Part shown: positions 18,217 through 28,209 of the stretch, piece by piece | Layout: each line of letters starts with the position of its first letter | Numbering within the stretch: the first letter of the stretch is position 1 | NCBI GenBank assembly: GCA_016287985.1 | Contig: JAEEXX010000008.1 | Location: forward strand, 1-34,072 | Origin: Candidatus Gastranaerophilales bacterium | Lineage (GTDB): Bacteria > Cyanobacteriota > Vampirovibrionia > Gastranaerophilales > Gastranaerophilaceae | Length of the DNA stretch: 34,072 nucleotides | Direction: 5' to 3' | The notes under the pieces: generated by a model | The model's database searches: none | What the model saw: the letters and a program-made list of their open reading frames with translations, nothing else | What the model was told of the DNA's origin: nothing | Translations under genes and position numbers: made by a program

Positions 18217-19383
18217 ATGAAGAGGAATACAAATTACGATAATCTGGAACAGAGTTATTTATTTTCAATAATCGGGAAAAAAGTAAATGAATATAAAAAA
18301 CAAAATCCTGATAAAAAGATTATTAGGCTTGGAATCGGTGATGTTACAAAGCCTTTATGCCCTTCGGTAATCAATGCTATGCACAAAGCTGTTGACGAAA
18401 TGGGAGTACAAGAAACCTTTAGAGGGTACGGCCCAGAACAAGGTTATGATTTTTTAAGAACCGCCGTTCAAAACTATTATAAGAATTTTAGTGTAAATTT
18501 AGATTTACCTGAAATATTTATATCCGATGGAGCGAAGAGTGATTTAGGCAATATCCTTGATTTATTTGATAAAAATAATACGGTTCTTGTTCCTGATCCG
18601 GTTTATCCGGTTTATGTAGATACAAATATTATGGCAGGCAGGGTGGTAAAATTTGTTAATGCTAAAGTGGAAAATAACTTTCTTCCAATGCCTGATAACA
18701 ATGTAAAAGCAGATATAATTTATATTTGTTCTCCTAACAATCCCACGGGAGCTGCATATAACAGAGAACAGTTGAAGGAATGGGTTAAATACTCACTTAA
18801 AAATGGAGCAGTCATTCTGTATGATGCAGCTTATGAAGCATTCATTGAAGATAATACAATTCCTCACAGTATTTTTGAAATAGAAGGTGCAAAAAATTGC
18901 GCTATAGAATTCTGTTCATTATCAAAAACGGCAGGCTTCACCGGTACAAGATGCGGTTATACAATAGTGCCGGAAACTATTGGAAAATTAAATAAAATGT
19001 GGGTGAGACGCCAAACCACAAAATTTAACGGAGTCCCTTATATTGTGCAAAGAGGTGCTGAAGCTGTATTTACTGAACAAGGTCAGAAAGAAATAAAAAT
19101 AAATATAGATTATTATAAGAAGAATGCCAAAATTATTTCCGATACTTTGGCAGAATTAGGGATTTGGCATGTCGGGGGGAAACACTCACCTTATATATGG
19201 CTAAAATGTCCGAATAATATGAAATCTTGGGAATTTTTTGACTATCTTTTAAATAATGCACAGGTTGTAGGTACTCCGGGGGTAGGTTTTGGTATTAACG
19301 GTGAAGGATTTTTCAGACTGACCTCTTTCGGTTCATATGAAAATACTCTTGAAGCAATGGAAAGATTCAAAAAGTTGTTCTAA
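18217..19383 (+). CDS. dapL: LL-diaminopimelate aminotransferase
   Basis: RLGIGDVTKPL, FRGYGPEQGYDFLR, ISDGAKSD, VPDPVYPVYVDTN, CSPNNPTGA, SKTAGFTGTRCGY; ATG at 18217 with AGGGAG upstream. Confidence 0.9.
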   Translation: MKRNTNYDNLEQSYLFSIIGKKVNEYKKQNPDKKIIRLGIGDVTKPLCPSVINAMHKAVDEMGVQETFRGYGPEQGYDFLRTAVQNYYKNFSVNLDLPEIFISDGAKSDLGNILDLFDKNNTVLVPDPVYPVYVDTNIMAGRVVKFVNAKVENNFLPMPDNNVKADIIYICSPNNPTGAAYNREQLKEWVKYSLKNGAVILYDAAYEAFIEDNTIPHSIFEIEGAKNCAIEFCSLSKTAGFTGTRCGYTIVPETIGKLNKMWVRRQTTKFNGVPYIVQRGAEAVFTEQGQKEIKINIDYYKKNAKIISDTLAELGIWHVGGKHSPYIWLKCPNNMKSWEFFDYLLNNAQVVGTPGVGFGINGEGFFRLTSFGSYENTLEAMERFKKLF

Positions 19384-20033
19384 CTTCTAAGGCTGATTAT
19401 TGCTTGTTCTTCATCTTGAGTCAACAGTTTTGCACCACCAAGAATTTTTGTATTTAAAACGGTTTGAGCATAAGATTCCGCAAGTTCAAGTTTTAGGTAT
19501 GCATCTTCCATTGTTTTTGCCCCAACGATGAATCCATGGTTTTCCATTAATACTGCATCGTATTTGTCAAAATAGACAATTGTATTCTCAACCAGTTCTT
19601 TTGAAGAAGGAAGTGCATATTTAGCGAGTGGAATTCCTCCAAAGTAAAAAACATTTTCAGCCATAATAGGTTCCAACAAGTCTTTGCTTGCGGATGCAAA
19701 ACTGCTCAAAAATGGTGAATGTACGTGAATTATATAATTAATGTCAGGCCGTTTTTTATATATTTCAATATGCAAAAATTTTTCACTTGAAGGTTTTTTA
19801 CCTTTTTCCAAAGGGTTACCGTTAAAATCCGTATAAACAATATCCTTTGACTTCAAATATCCGTTTGCAGAACCGGAGGTTGTAATAAGCATTCCCTTTT
19901 TATATCTTGCAGAAATATTCCCTGAATACCCCGGTGTATAATTTTTTTCACCGCAAAGTCTCCCGTATCGGATGATTTTTTTTACCAGATTATTCTTGTT
20001 AAAACTAGAGAACATCTTCCGTATCCTTAACAT
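19380..20033 (-). CDS. Class II aldolase/adducin family protein
   Basis: TPGYSGNISAR, TTSGSANGYL, HVHSPFLSSFA, LMENHGFIVGA. True start may be the ATG at 20015; overlaps upstream gene. Confidence 0.85.
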   Translation of the reverse strand: MLRIRKMFSSFNKNNLVKKIIRYGRLCGEKNYTPGYSGNISARYKKGMLITTSGSANGYLKSKDIVYTDFNGNPLEKGKKPSSEKFLHIEIYKKRPDINYIIHVHSPFLSSFASASKDLLEPIMAENVFYFGGIPLAKYALPSSKELVENTIVYFDKYDAVLMENHGFIVGAKTMEDAYLKLELAESYAQTVLNTKILGGAKLLTQDEEQAIISLRS

Positions 20034-22161
20034 TTTCTATGACAGCTTTGTCAAGAACCCGCGATTCGGTTGGTGCCAGATTCGGGTTAACTTTTGGTTG
20101 TTTTTCGGATTTTTTTGCTTTTTTGTCTTGTGTCAATTCAAATGTGTTATACTCAACGCTGGTACCTTTTGCATCCATCATGACTTCAAACGCTGCACGT
20201 AAAATCTGTCTTTCAAAGTCGTAGCCAAGGTGGAATTTAAAATCATCAGGACCTACTGATAAATAGAAAGTATTTTCCTGAACTCTTCTGTGGTTGATTG
20301 AATCGTTAGTTGTATTAATGTTTGTAAACCAAGAAACCGTAAGCCATCTGCATATTCTGAAATACTCCCTCAAATAAATATATTGTGAGCCGTATCTGTA
20401 TGCATCAAATCTTCTCATCGGGGTATTATCCTCATAAGCATTAAACAGATATCCTATATCCTGCATCCACCTTTTGTATTGAAAACTCATGCGAGGACCA
20501 AATTTTGCTACAACTTGAGTGTCACCTGTTCCGTACAAAGCTGTGGATAATTGTGATACAGCAGCGAGAGAAAATGCTTTAAGTTTTTCTCGGTTTTCAT
20601 ATTGAAACAAATTTTGGCTCATCATTGCCATATATCTGAAACGGGTAGTTCCCATTGTACCCCCTCGTCTTACTTTTTCAAAATGGGAGTCAAAATCCAA
20701 ATCGTGGAAATAACCTGCTTCAATTCTGTGCGAAAAAGAAGATGTCATGTTGGGAATTAAAAATCCTTTTGAGTTGTATGAATCTCTGTAAATAAGGGCA
20801 ACTCCGTATTTTGGACGACGTCTTCCCATAAACCATTCATCCATATAGCTATTCATTGAATAGTTTAATGTTAACCTATCATCAAGTTGTTGAGTACCTG
20901 AAACAAATATTTTACTTGCCGCAGTACCATATGCAGCTGTTGTTTCATTAGTTCCGCTGCTGAAACGTCCCATTAAACCTGCACCAAAACCTTCATTATA
21001 ATTCAGAATTGGCATAGCTTTCAATACTGAACCCTTTGGTAGTTCAAATACCCATCCTGGACCGGTATATAAACCTAATCCTCTGTAATAACCTAATTCC
21101 CAGAAATTTGTTTCGGCATAATCATGATTTTTGTTTGTATAAATCTTTACTGCCGGAATGTATAAAATTGCGTGATCCCCTTTAGATATTTTCCCTTTTC
21201 TTATCGAGAGTACTTCTAAATCGCCTTTTTGTTTTATTTTTATGGTATCTGCACGTAATTTGATAAGACCATTTTCCAATTCTTCAGACAATGTGTCTCT
21301 TGGAGGTGTCATCATTCTAACCATTCTCGGGCCGCGTCTGCCGGAACGAAATTCTATAGGGTAGTTGTCATTAATTTCCAAACTGCCCTGTTCTTGGACT
21401 ATTTTATCACCGTATACATATCCTTTTTTTGACTGTATAGCTATTGAATCTGAAGTTGTGACAGGATTTTCAATAAGGGCATTTTCTTCGTTCATATCAA
21501 CAAATATATAATCACCCGTTACAACTCTGCCACTTTTTACTATTCGAACATTACCTTCTGCTTTAATTGTATTATTTATTCTATCAAAAGTGAGAATGTC
21601 GGACTTAACAATAGTTTTTTGGTCAACAAAATTCACACTGACGTTCCCTGTTGCTTTAATCAAGTAATTTTGAGTATCGTAATCCACATTATCACAATCT
21701 AATATAATATTTTCACCGGGGTCATTATTAGTGGTAGTTTTATCTTTTTTCTTACCTTTAACTTTTTGTCTTCCGCTTTCTTCTATAGCTTCTTCATCAG
21801 CTTCAAATCCATCAGGAGCCATTTCTTCAAAGTTGTCATTTTCTTCTTTCGATACATATTTTGTAGTTCCGATTTCTTCGTTTTCATCTTGAATTTCAGG
21901 AGCCGTAGGTGCAAATTCATTATTTTTTGCAGCATTCTCTCTCAGTGTATCCTGTAATTCCAATCGTAATTTTTTTAACGGAGGGATTGTAGGATTAGAA
22001 ACATGACTTCTTTGTTTCTTATAGTAAGAATCTTGTCCGTAATTCGGTTCAAAAAAAGCGTCGCCAGTGAAATCAGCACCGTCTGCAAATTCAAAATCCG
22101 CTTGTGCAGCAACAGTTACAGATAAAAATATTATTAACGATGTGATTATTTTTCTTTTCAA
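20005..22161 (-). CDS. LptD/OstA-like outer-membrane protein
   Basis: Signal peptide; OstA-like segment LDCDNVDYDTQNYLIKATGNVSVNFVDQKTIVKSDILTFDRINNTIKAEGNVRIV followed by beta-strand-rich barrel-like region. TTG start. Confidence 0.7.
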   Translation of the reverse strand: MKRKIITSLIIFLSVTVAAQADFEFADGADFTGDAFFEPNYGQDSYYKKQRSHVSNPTIPPLKKLRLELQDTLRENAAKNNEFAPTAPEIQDENEEIGTTKYVSKEENDNFEEMAPDGFEADEEAIEESGRQKVKGKKKDKTTTNNDPGENIILDCDNVDYDTQNYLIKATGNVSVNFVDQKTIVKSDILTFDRINNTIKAEGNVRIVKSGRVVTGDYIFVDMNEENALIENPVTTSDSIAIQSKKGYVYGDKIVQEQGSLEINDNYPIEFRSGRRGPRMVRMMTPPRDTLSEELENGLIKLRADTIKIKQKGDLEVLSIRKGKISKGDHAILYIPAVKIYTNKNHDYAETNFWELGYYRGLGLYTGPGWVFELPKGSVLKAMPILNYNEGFGAGLMGRFSSGTNETTAAYGTAASKIFVSGTQQLDDRLTLNYSMNSYMDEWFMGRRRPKYGVALIYRDSYNSKGFLIPNMTSSFSHRIEAGYFHDLDFDSHFEKVRRGGTMGTTRFRYMAMMSQNLFQYENREKLKAFSLAAVSQLSTALYGTGDTQVVAKFGPRMSFQYKRWMQDIGYLFNAYEDNTPMRRFDAYRYGSQYIYLREYFRICRWLTVSWFTNINTTNDSINHRRVQENTFYLSVGPDDFKFHLGYDFERQILRAAFEVMMDAKGTSVEYNTFELTQDKKAKKSEKQPKVNPNLAPTESRVLDKAVIENVKDTEDVL

Positions 22162-22165
22162 AATA

Positions 22166-23287
22166 CTATGTTCCTATATAACTTAAAGGATTATTCGGCT
22201 GACCGTTAACCCTTACTTCAAAATGACAATGCGGTCCTGTACTGTACCCGGTAGTACCTTCATATCCAAGAACTTGACCTCTTTGCACTTTTGTACCATT
22301 CGCAACAGCAATAGAACTCATATGCGCATATAAGGTAGTTACAGGTTTACCATTAACCATTCCGTGTTCCACAATTACCACTTTACCATATCCGCCATAC
22401 CAGCCTGTGTAAATAACTTTACCTGAATTAGAAGCTTTTATGGCGCCTAGGTTTGGGCCTCCTATATCAACACCAGAGTGGAATGTTCTTGTATTAAAAA
22501 TAGGATGGGTTCTCCAACCGAATGGAGAGGTTATCCTACCCTGTATCGGTTTCATAAAACCAGCTGCAACCGTGACCTCAGGAGTTTTACTTGCAGTTCT
22601 GTTAATATAATTGCTCAACTGTTGCGATTGATGAGCTAAGTCTCTTTCCGCTTTTTGATAAGCAGCTCTATCAGTTCGGAGCTTATTTATCATATCTTCA
22701 TTTCTGGCAATGGCTCTTTTTATATAATCTTGCTGAGTATTCATAGAAGCGACCGAGCGTTCAAGATTACGTTTTCTCTTTTGAATATTATTTCTTATTG
22801 AAGCAATTTCTGCTGCTTTATTTCTTGCAGCAAGCATTCTTTCTTCATCTTGTTGTAGTATAACTTTTTGGTAGTACCACCTGTCAACAAGCATGTTAAT
22901 ATCATCCGAATTTAACAAAATTTGAAATCTTGCATTCCGCTGAGATTTATATGCATTTCTTATATGCTCAGCAAGAACTTGATTTAGACTGTTATATTCA
23001 GAAGATGCTACTGATAACCTTGACTCTAACTGGTACAATTTTTTCTGCATTTCTGCAATCTCTGACTTTGAAGTCGTTAAACTATTTGTCGCATTTTCCA
23101 GCTTTTGTTGATTTTTATATAACTTATTAGATTCAACCGTTTCCAACCATTTTAGCTTGTTAATTTTTTCCTTGGTTTCTTTTTGCTGTTTTGCAATGTC
23201 ATCCATGGCATAAGACTGAAGACTCCCAATAGTACTAACAGTGAGTGCAATAAATATTACTAAGTTTAGTATTCTTTTTAAGTTCAA
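22166..23287 (-). CDS. EnvC-like murein hydrolase activator (coiled coil + M23/LytM)
   Basis: Signal peptide, long coiled coil, then RITSPFGWRTHPIFNTRTFHSGVDIGGPN...VEHG...TLYAHMS...GYSTGPHCHFEVRVNG. TTG start at 23287 with AGGAGG 5 nt upstream. Confidence 0.88.
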   Translation of the reverse strand: MNLKRILNLVIFIALTVSTIGSLQSYAMDDIAKQQKETKEKINKLKWLETVESNKLYKNQQKLENATNSLTTSKSEIAEMQKKLYQLESRLSVASSEYNSLNQVLAEHIRNAYKSQRNARFQILLNSDDINMLVDRWYYQKVILQQDEERMLAARNKAAEIASIRNNIQKRKRNLERSVASMNTQQDYIKRAIARNEDMINKLRTDRAAYQKAERDLAHQSQQLSNYINRTASKTPEVTVAAGFMKPIQGRITSPFGWRTHPIFNTRTFHSGVDIGGPNLGAIKASNSGKVIYTGWYGGYGKVVIVEHGMVNGKPVTTLYAHMSSIAVANGTKVQRGQVLGYEGTTGYSTGPHCHFEVRVNGQPNNPLSYIGT

Positions 23288-23303
23288 ACAAGCCTCCTAA
23301 TAA

Positions 23304-23408
23304 TTACCTCAGGAATAACAGACCTACACCCATACCTACTGTCCATATGATAAATGATATAGTTATAACGCCGACAACTAATTTTTTATGATTTCTAAAA
23401 AAGTCCAT
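23304..23408 (-). CDS. 34-aa single-pass membrane microprotein
   Basis: Manual translation: MDFFRNHKKLVVGVITISFIIWTVGMGVGLLFLR*; SD GTGAGGTAGAATATG; ends 16 nt upstream of the envC-like start. Below ORF-track length threshold. Confidence 0.6.
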   Translation of the reverse strand: MDFFRNHKKLVVGVITISFIIWTVGMGVGLLFLR

Positions 23409-23474
23409 ATTCTACCTCACTATATCATAATAATACAAAAAACATTTCAAGACAATTTTGTAAAGAGTTCTTTG

Positions 23475-23512
23475 TATCAAAAAGGACGACATTTAAGCCG
23501 TCCTTTTTGATA
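23475..23512. terminator. Rho-independent terminator, likely bidirectional
   Basis: TATCAAAAAGGACG...CGTCCTTTTTGATA 14-bp stem downstream of the 23556 gene. Confidence 0.8.
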
Positions 23513-23555
23513 TAGTTATTATTTTTTCTTTGGATTATTTCTTCATTGTAACTTA

Positions 23556-24209
23556 TTAAACGCCAAATGAATTTTTTATAAATACACGTTGAGTAAATGT
23601 GTATTTTTCTCCTTGGAAACTAAAGGTCAACCGAGCATATATACCATCCGGATTTCGGGTATATACAGGTACGTCATTTACAAATTTTGCGTCATCATTT
23701 CTTTTATCATTATAAAAATATTCAAAATCATAAGATACAAATTCAATTTCTTCAGGAAGTTCTTTTAAAGAATCACAGCCATCTAATTTACCATGCTTGG
23801 CATAATAAATACCAATATGCTCAGTAACACTTTCTAAGCGTGCGTAGAATTGTCGGTTACTTCCATAAGGATCATTCTCTTCATCATATATTCTTAATTC
23901 AACTTCATTCCCATTTTCATCTAAAACAAAATCTTCAGCATCCATAGGAAATCCCTCACCAAATTCAATGTCATTTGTCCCCGGTTTTGGTTCATTCCAA
24001 TACGTTATACCTCTATCCAGAATTTCCTTTACCTCATTACTTACTGTATTGTAAGGATTGTATGCGTATTGACTTTGTCTGTATGCTTTTGCCTGAGAAA
24101 ATATACTCTCTGACATAAGGTCATCTTTCTGACCATCAAGTTTATCAAGCGCGTGAAATTGTTCCTCGCTAATATTCAACTTTGAACGAGCTGTATTAAA
24201 ATCAATCAT
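23556..24209 (-). CDS. Hypothetical protein (217 aa)
   Basis: Long ORF, SD GAGGAG, downstream terminator; no recognised domain. Confidence 0.7.
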   Translation of the reverse strand: MIDFNTARSKLNISEEQFHALDKLDGQKDDLMSESIFSQAKAYRQSQYAYNPYNTVSNEVKEILDRGITYWNEPKPGTNDIEFGEGFPMDAEDFVLDENGNEVELRIYDEENDPYGSNRQFYARLESVTEHIGIYYAKHGKLDGCDSLKELPEEIEFVSYDFEYFYNDKRNDDAKFVNDVPVYTRNPDGIYARLTFSFQGEKYTFTQRVFIKNSFGV

Positions 24210-24402
24210 AAGATACTCCTCTTTTTACGTTACAATTTCGTTAACGGCAAATTTTTCAAAAACTTTAATGACAATATATAAAATTCAGTTGCTCTATTCT
24301 GCCATACTTCTTCGTTTATCTACATTTTAGCCAATTGTAACGATTTAAAATTTTCTTAATAATATTAAGAAATATTAAAAATTTTTAGATATTTAACTCA
24401 AT

Positions 24403-24438
24403 AAAAAAAAGATGCAGTTAAAACTGCATCTTTTTTTT
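24403..24438 (-). terminator. Rho-independent terminator of the hydrogenase operon
   Basis: AAAAAAAAGATGCAGT...ACTGCATCTTTTTTTT just downstream of the hydA-like stop. Confidence 0.85.
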
Positions 24439-24460
24439 ATCAATTGATTTAATTAATTAA

Positions 24461-26236
24461 TTATTCACCAACCGAAATGTAGCAATCTTTTCTCTTATCA
24501 ACATAAGTCGTGTGAAGAAGTTCGTGTGCCTTGTGAGAATTCGGTTTTTCCAAATGTTTTGAATACAAATCTTTGATTTCAGGATTCTCATGTGACTTTC
24601 TCCATTCGCCTTGAGCATCATCTGTATACAAACCTTGTGCCCTAAGTTCTTTTATATTGGAATCGTTGCAGCTTTGAGGTTGTCCGCCACCGTTGATACA
24701 TCCACCGGGACAAGCCATAACTTCAAGCATCTGATAATCAGCTTTGCCTTCCTTGATTTCTCTTATGCATTTTTCGGCTTCTTTCAGTGTATTAACGATT
24801 TTTACCTTAACTTTAGTTCCTTTAAGATCAAGCTCAACAGTCTTAACTCTATGAGTTCCCCTCATATCATTTATTACAACATTTTGAAGAGTTTCACCTG
24901 TTACAACTTCATAAGCTGTTCTTGCCGCAGCTTCAGCAACACCGCCTGATACACCAAAGATTGTACCTGCACCTGTGTATTTGCCGAACGGTGAATCAGG
25001 TTCTTCGCCTTCAAGAGACTTGAAATCAATACCTGCACCTTTTATCATTCTGCCAAGTTCTTGAGTTGTCAAAACGTAATCAATTTCTTGTCTGCCGTCA
25101 GCCATTTTAAATTGTTCACGTTTTGCTTCGTATTTCTTTGCCGTGCATGGCATTACTGAAACACTAACAATATTTTCTGAAGTAAATTCAGGATAGTATT
25201 GCGGAACGTACTCTCTGATAACAGCACCCAACATACCTTGAGGTGATTTACAGCTTGAAAGATGGTCAAGCATATCCGGGTGCTGAATTTCCAAAAATCT
25301 TACCCAGCCGGGGCAGCATGATGTAAACAGAGGTAATTTACCGCCATTTTTGAGTCTGTCGATGAATTCGTGAGCTTCTTCCATAATTGTTAAGTCAGCA
25401 GAGAAGTTTGTATCAAATACCAAGTCAAAGCCGATTTTCTTTAATGCAGCATTGATTTTCTTTGTTGAATTTACACCCGGTTCAAGACCAAACATTTCAC
25501 CAATCGCTACACGAACAGATGGCGCAAATTGAACAACAACTTTCTTGTTTGGATTTGTGATTGCATTCCAAACTTCATCAAGTTGTGTAGAATTAATCGT
25601 CAAAGCACCCGTTGGGCAAACTGCAGCACATTGTCCGCAATTGATACATTCACTCTTCGCAAGAGGCTTTCCTGCCATAGGTTCTACAACAGTCTTACTT
25701 CCTCTGTTTGCAAATCCCAAAACCTGCAAACCTTGATGTTCACTGCAAGCTCTTACGCAAGCTCCGCAAAGAATACATTTGTTATTGTCACGAATCAAAG
25801 CGCAAGAAGAATCATCAATCGGTGTTAATTCTTCTCTTTGAGCAAACTTCTTGACATTCTTTATACCATATTCTTCAGCATATTTTTGAAGTTCACAGTT
25901 ACCTGACTTATCGCAGGTTGTACATTCTCTGTCGTGGTTTGCAAGAAGAAGTTCCAAAACCATTTTTCTGATTTTACGAACTTTTTCTGTATTCAAATGC
26001 ACCTTTACTCCTGCTTCCGGAGGCATTGTACAAGATGAATTTATCATCCTTCTGCCATTTGGATACTCAACTTCCACAACACACATTCTGCATGCGCCGA
26101 AAGAAGTCAAATCAGGCCTGTAACATAATGTCGGAACACTCATTCCTGCTTTTCTTATTACTTCCAGAAGGTTGGGTTCGTTGGTAAATTCAACTTCCTT
26201 TCCTTCGATTATTAATGTTTTCTTTTCATCTGTCAT
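24461..26236 (-). CDS. [FeFe] hydrogenase catalytic subunit (HndD/HydA type)
   Basis: N-terminal 2Fe-2S, two 4Fe-4S motifs, H-cluster signatures TSCCPGWVRFLE, VMPCTAKKYEAKR, EVMACPGGCINGGGQP. Confidence 0.95.
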   Translation of the reverse strand: MTDEKKTLIIEGKEVEFTNEPNLLEVIRKAGMSVPTLCYRPDLTSFGACRMCVVEVEYPNGRRMINSSCTMPPEAGVKVHLNTEKVRKIRKMVLELLLANHDRECTTCDKSGNCELQKYAEEYGIKNVKKFAQREELTPIDDSSCALIRDNNKCILCGACVRACSEHQGLQVLGFANRGSKTVVEPMAGKPLAKSECINCGQCAAVCPTGALTINSTQLDEVWNAITNPNKKVVVQFAPSVRVAIGEMFGLEPGVNSTKKINAALKKIGFDLVFDTNFSADLTIMEEAHEFIDRLKNGGKLPLFTSCCPGWVRFLEIQHPDMLDHLSSCKSPQGMLGAVIREYVPQYYPEFTSENIVSVSVMPCTAKKYEAKREQFKMADGRQEIDYVLTTQELGRMIKGAGIDFKSLEGEEPDSPFGKYTGAGTIFGVSGGVAEAAARTAYEVVTGETLQNVVINDMRGTHRVKTVELDLKGTKVKVKIVNTLKEAEKCIREIKEGKADYQMLEVMACPGGCINGGGQPQSCNDSNIKELRAQGLYTDDAQGEWRKSHENPEIKDLYSKHLEKPNSHKAHELLHTTYVDKRKDCYISVGE

Positions 26237-26276
26237 TTTATTTTTCCTTTTTTCTTATTACTAAATTACTGTTTTA

Positions 26277-26360
26277 GTTAATAAGTTAATAGGTTAATAA
26301 GTGAATAAGAAAAAGTTAAAAATCTTATTAACTTATTAACTTTGTTCTTATTAACCTATT
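26277..26360. repeat. (GTTAATAA/TTATTAAC)n octamer repeat with inverted arms, locus 1
   Basis: GTTAATAA GTTAATAG GTTAATAA GTGAATAA ... TTATTAAC TTATTAAC TTTGTTC TTATTAAC CTATT between nuoF-like and hydA-like genes. Confidence 0.8.
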
Positions 26361-28209
26361 CTTTCCCTATTGCCTTGAAAGGACATGCATTCAAACAAGC
26401 CTCGCACTTGATACATTTAGACTGATCAATCTTGTGAGGATTTTTAACCGTTCCTTCAATCGCACCAACAGGACAAGTTCTTGCACATTTTGTACAACCT
26501 TTACACAAATCAGGATTGATTTGGATTTTCTTCATTGCGGTACAAACACCGGCAGGGCATTTGTGGTCACGAATGTGTGCAATATATTCATCTTTAAAGT
26601 ATTTTAAAGTTGAAAGTACAGGATTTGGAGCAGTTTTACCAAGACCGCAAAGAGAACCGTCTTTAACTGTCAAAGCAAGTTGTTCCAGCTTGTCTAAATC
26701 TTCCATTTCACCTTTGCCTGCAACAATCTTCTCTAAGATTTTAAGCATGTTTTTAGTACCTTCACGACAAGGAACGCACTTACCACAGGATTCATTCTTT
26801 GTGAAATTCATAAAGAATCTTGCAACTTCAACCATACAAGTATCTTCAGCCATTACAACCAAACCGCCTGAACCAACCATTGCGCCTGCTTTAATCAAAG
26901 AATCATAGTCCATAGAAATGTCAAGATGTTCTTCTGTTAAGCAGCCGCCGGAAGGCCCGCCGATTTGTACGGCTTTGAATTTCTTACCGCCTCTGATACC
27001 GCCTCCGATATCAAAGATAATCTGTCTTAAAGTTGTTCCCATCGGAACTTCTATAAGACCTGTATTGTTAACTTCACCTGTTAAGGCGAATGTTTTTGTA
27101 CCTTTTGATGTTTCACAACCCATTGATGAGAACCATTCAGCACCGTTCAGAATAATCAAAGGAACGTTGGCCAAGGTTTCAACATTGTTAATCAAAGTCG
27201 GTCTTCCGAACAAACCTTTGTTTGCAGGGAACGGCGGCTTCGGACGAGGCATACCTCTTTCCCCTTCTATTGATGCGATAAGAGCTGTTTCTTCACCGCA
27301 AACAAATGCGCCGGCACCTTCTTTTATATGGATTGTAAATGAAAAATCACTTCCCATAATATTTTTACCCAAGAAATGTTTTTCTTCGGCATCAGCAATA
27401 GCTTTTCTTAAACGTTTGATGGCAAGAGGATATTCTGCACGAACATATATATAAGCTTCGTCGGCACCAATTGCGAAACCTGCAATTGCCATACCTTCAA
27501 GAAGCTTATGCGGGTCGCCTTCCATGACTGAACGGTCCATAAATGCGCCAGGGTCGCCTTCGTCACCGTTACATACGACATAGGATTTGCCACCTCTGTT
27601 TGCAGCAGTAAATTTCCACTTCATACCGGTTGGGAAACCTCCGCCTCCTCTTCCTCTTAAACCTGATTTTGTAATTGTATCTATAACATTGTCAGGATTA
27701 TTTTCTTCAATAACTTTTGCTAAAGCTTCATAGCCTCTTACAGAAATTGCCTCTTCGATTGATTCTGCATTGATTTTACCGCAGTTCTTAAGAGCTGTAC
27801 GAGTTTGTTTAGCATAGAAATTAATGTCGTCATTTTTGTGAACAGCTTCACCTGTTTTCGGGTCTTTGTATAAAAGTCTTTCAACAGGTTTGTTATTTTT
27901 AACATGGCTTTCAAAGATTTCTTCGACATCTTCCACATGTACTTTGACATAAGTAACGTGTTTGTCCGGAATAATAACCAAAACACCTTGTTCGCAGAAA
28001 CCGTGGCACCCTGTCGGAACGATGGTTATTTTGTCATAATCGGTGAGTGTAGAAACATTTGCGCCGAGTTCTCTGAATTTTTCAATAACCTTCAAGGAAC
28101 CATTTGCAACGCAGCCTGTTCCTGCACAGACAAGAACTCTCAAGCCTTGTTCTTTAATATGTTCTTGAGCTTTTGTTTGCTCATCTTTAATATTTATATT
28201 CAATGTCAT
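26356..28209 (-). CDS. NuoF-like NADH-binding subunit of hydrogenase (HndC/HydB type)
   Basis: Thioredoxin-like 2Fe-2S N-terminus, GLRGRGGGGFPTGMKW, CNGDEGDPGAFMDR, ESCGKCVPCREG, C-terminal two 4Fe-4S ferredoxin motifs. Confidence 0.93.
   Translation of the reverse strand: MTLNINIKDEQTKAQEHIKEQGLRVLVCAGTGCVANGSLKVIEKFRELGANVSTLTDYDKITIVPTGCHGFCEQGVLVIIPDKHVTYVKVHVEDVEEIFESHVKNNKPVERLLYKDPKTGEAVHKNDDINFYAKQTRTALKNCGKINAESIEEAISVRGYEALAKVIEENNPDNVIDTITKSGLRGRGGGGFPTGMKWKFTAANRGGKSYVVCNGDEGDPGAFMDRSVMEGDPHKLLEGMAIAGFAIGADEAYIYVRAEYPLAIKRLRKAIADAEEKHFLGKNIMGSDFSFTIHIKEGAGAFVCGEETALIASIEGERGMPRPKPPFPANKGLFGRPTLINNVETLANVPLIILNGAEWFSSMGCETSKGTKTFALTGEVNNTGLIEVPMGTTLRQIIFDIGGGIRGGKKFKAVQIGGPSGGCLTEEHLDISMDYDSLIKAGAMVGSGGLVVMAEDTCMVEVARFFMNFTKNESCGKCVPCREGTKNMLKILEKIVAGKGEMEDLDKLEQLALTVKDGSLCGLGKTAPNPVLSTLKYFKDEYIAHIRDHKCPAGVCTAMKKIQINPDLCKGCTKCARTCPVGAIEGTVKNPHKIDQSKCIKCEACLNACPFKAIGKE

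Noticed and set aside
24210-24402. Considered the 193-bp gap as a tRNA or ncRNA site
   Set aside because: AT-rich, no cloverleaf or conserved tRNA T-loop (GTTCRANNC) seen; no tRNA supported anywhere in the window.
26516-27454. Plus-strand ORFs (130 and 178 aa) opposite nuoF-like
   Set aside because: Antisense shadow ORFs of a highly conserved gene; no SD, no domain.
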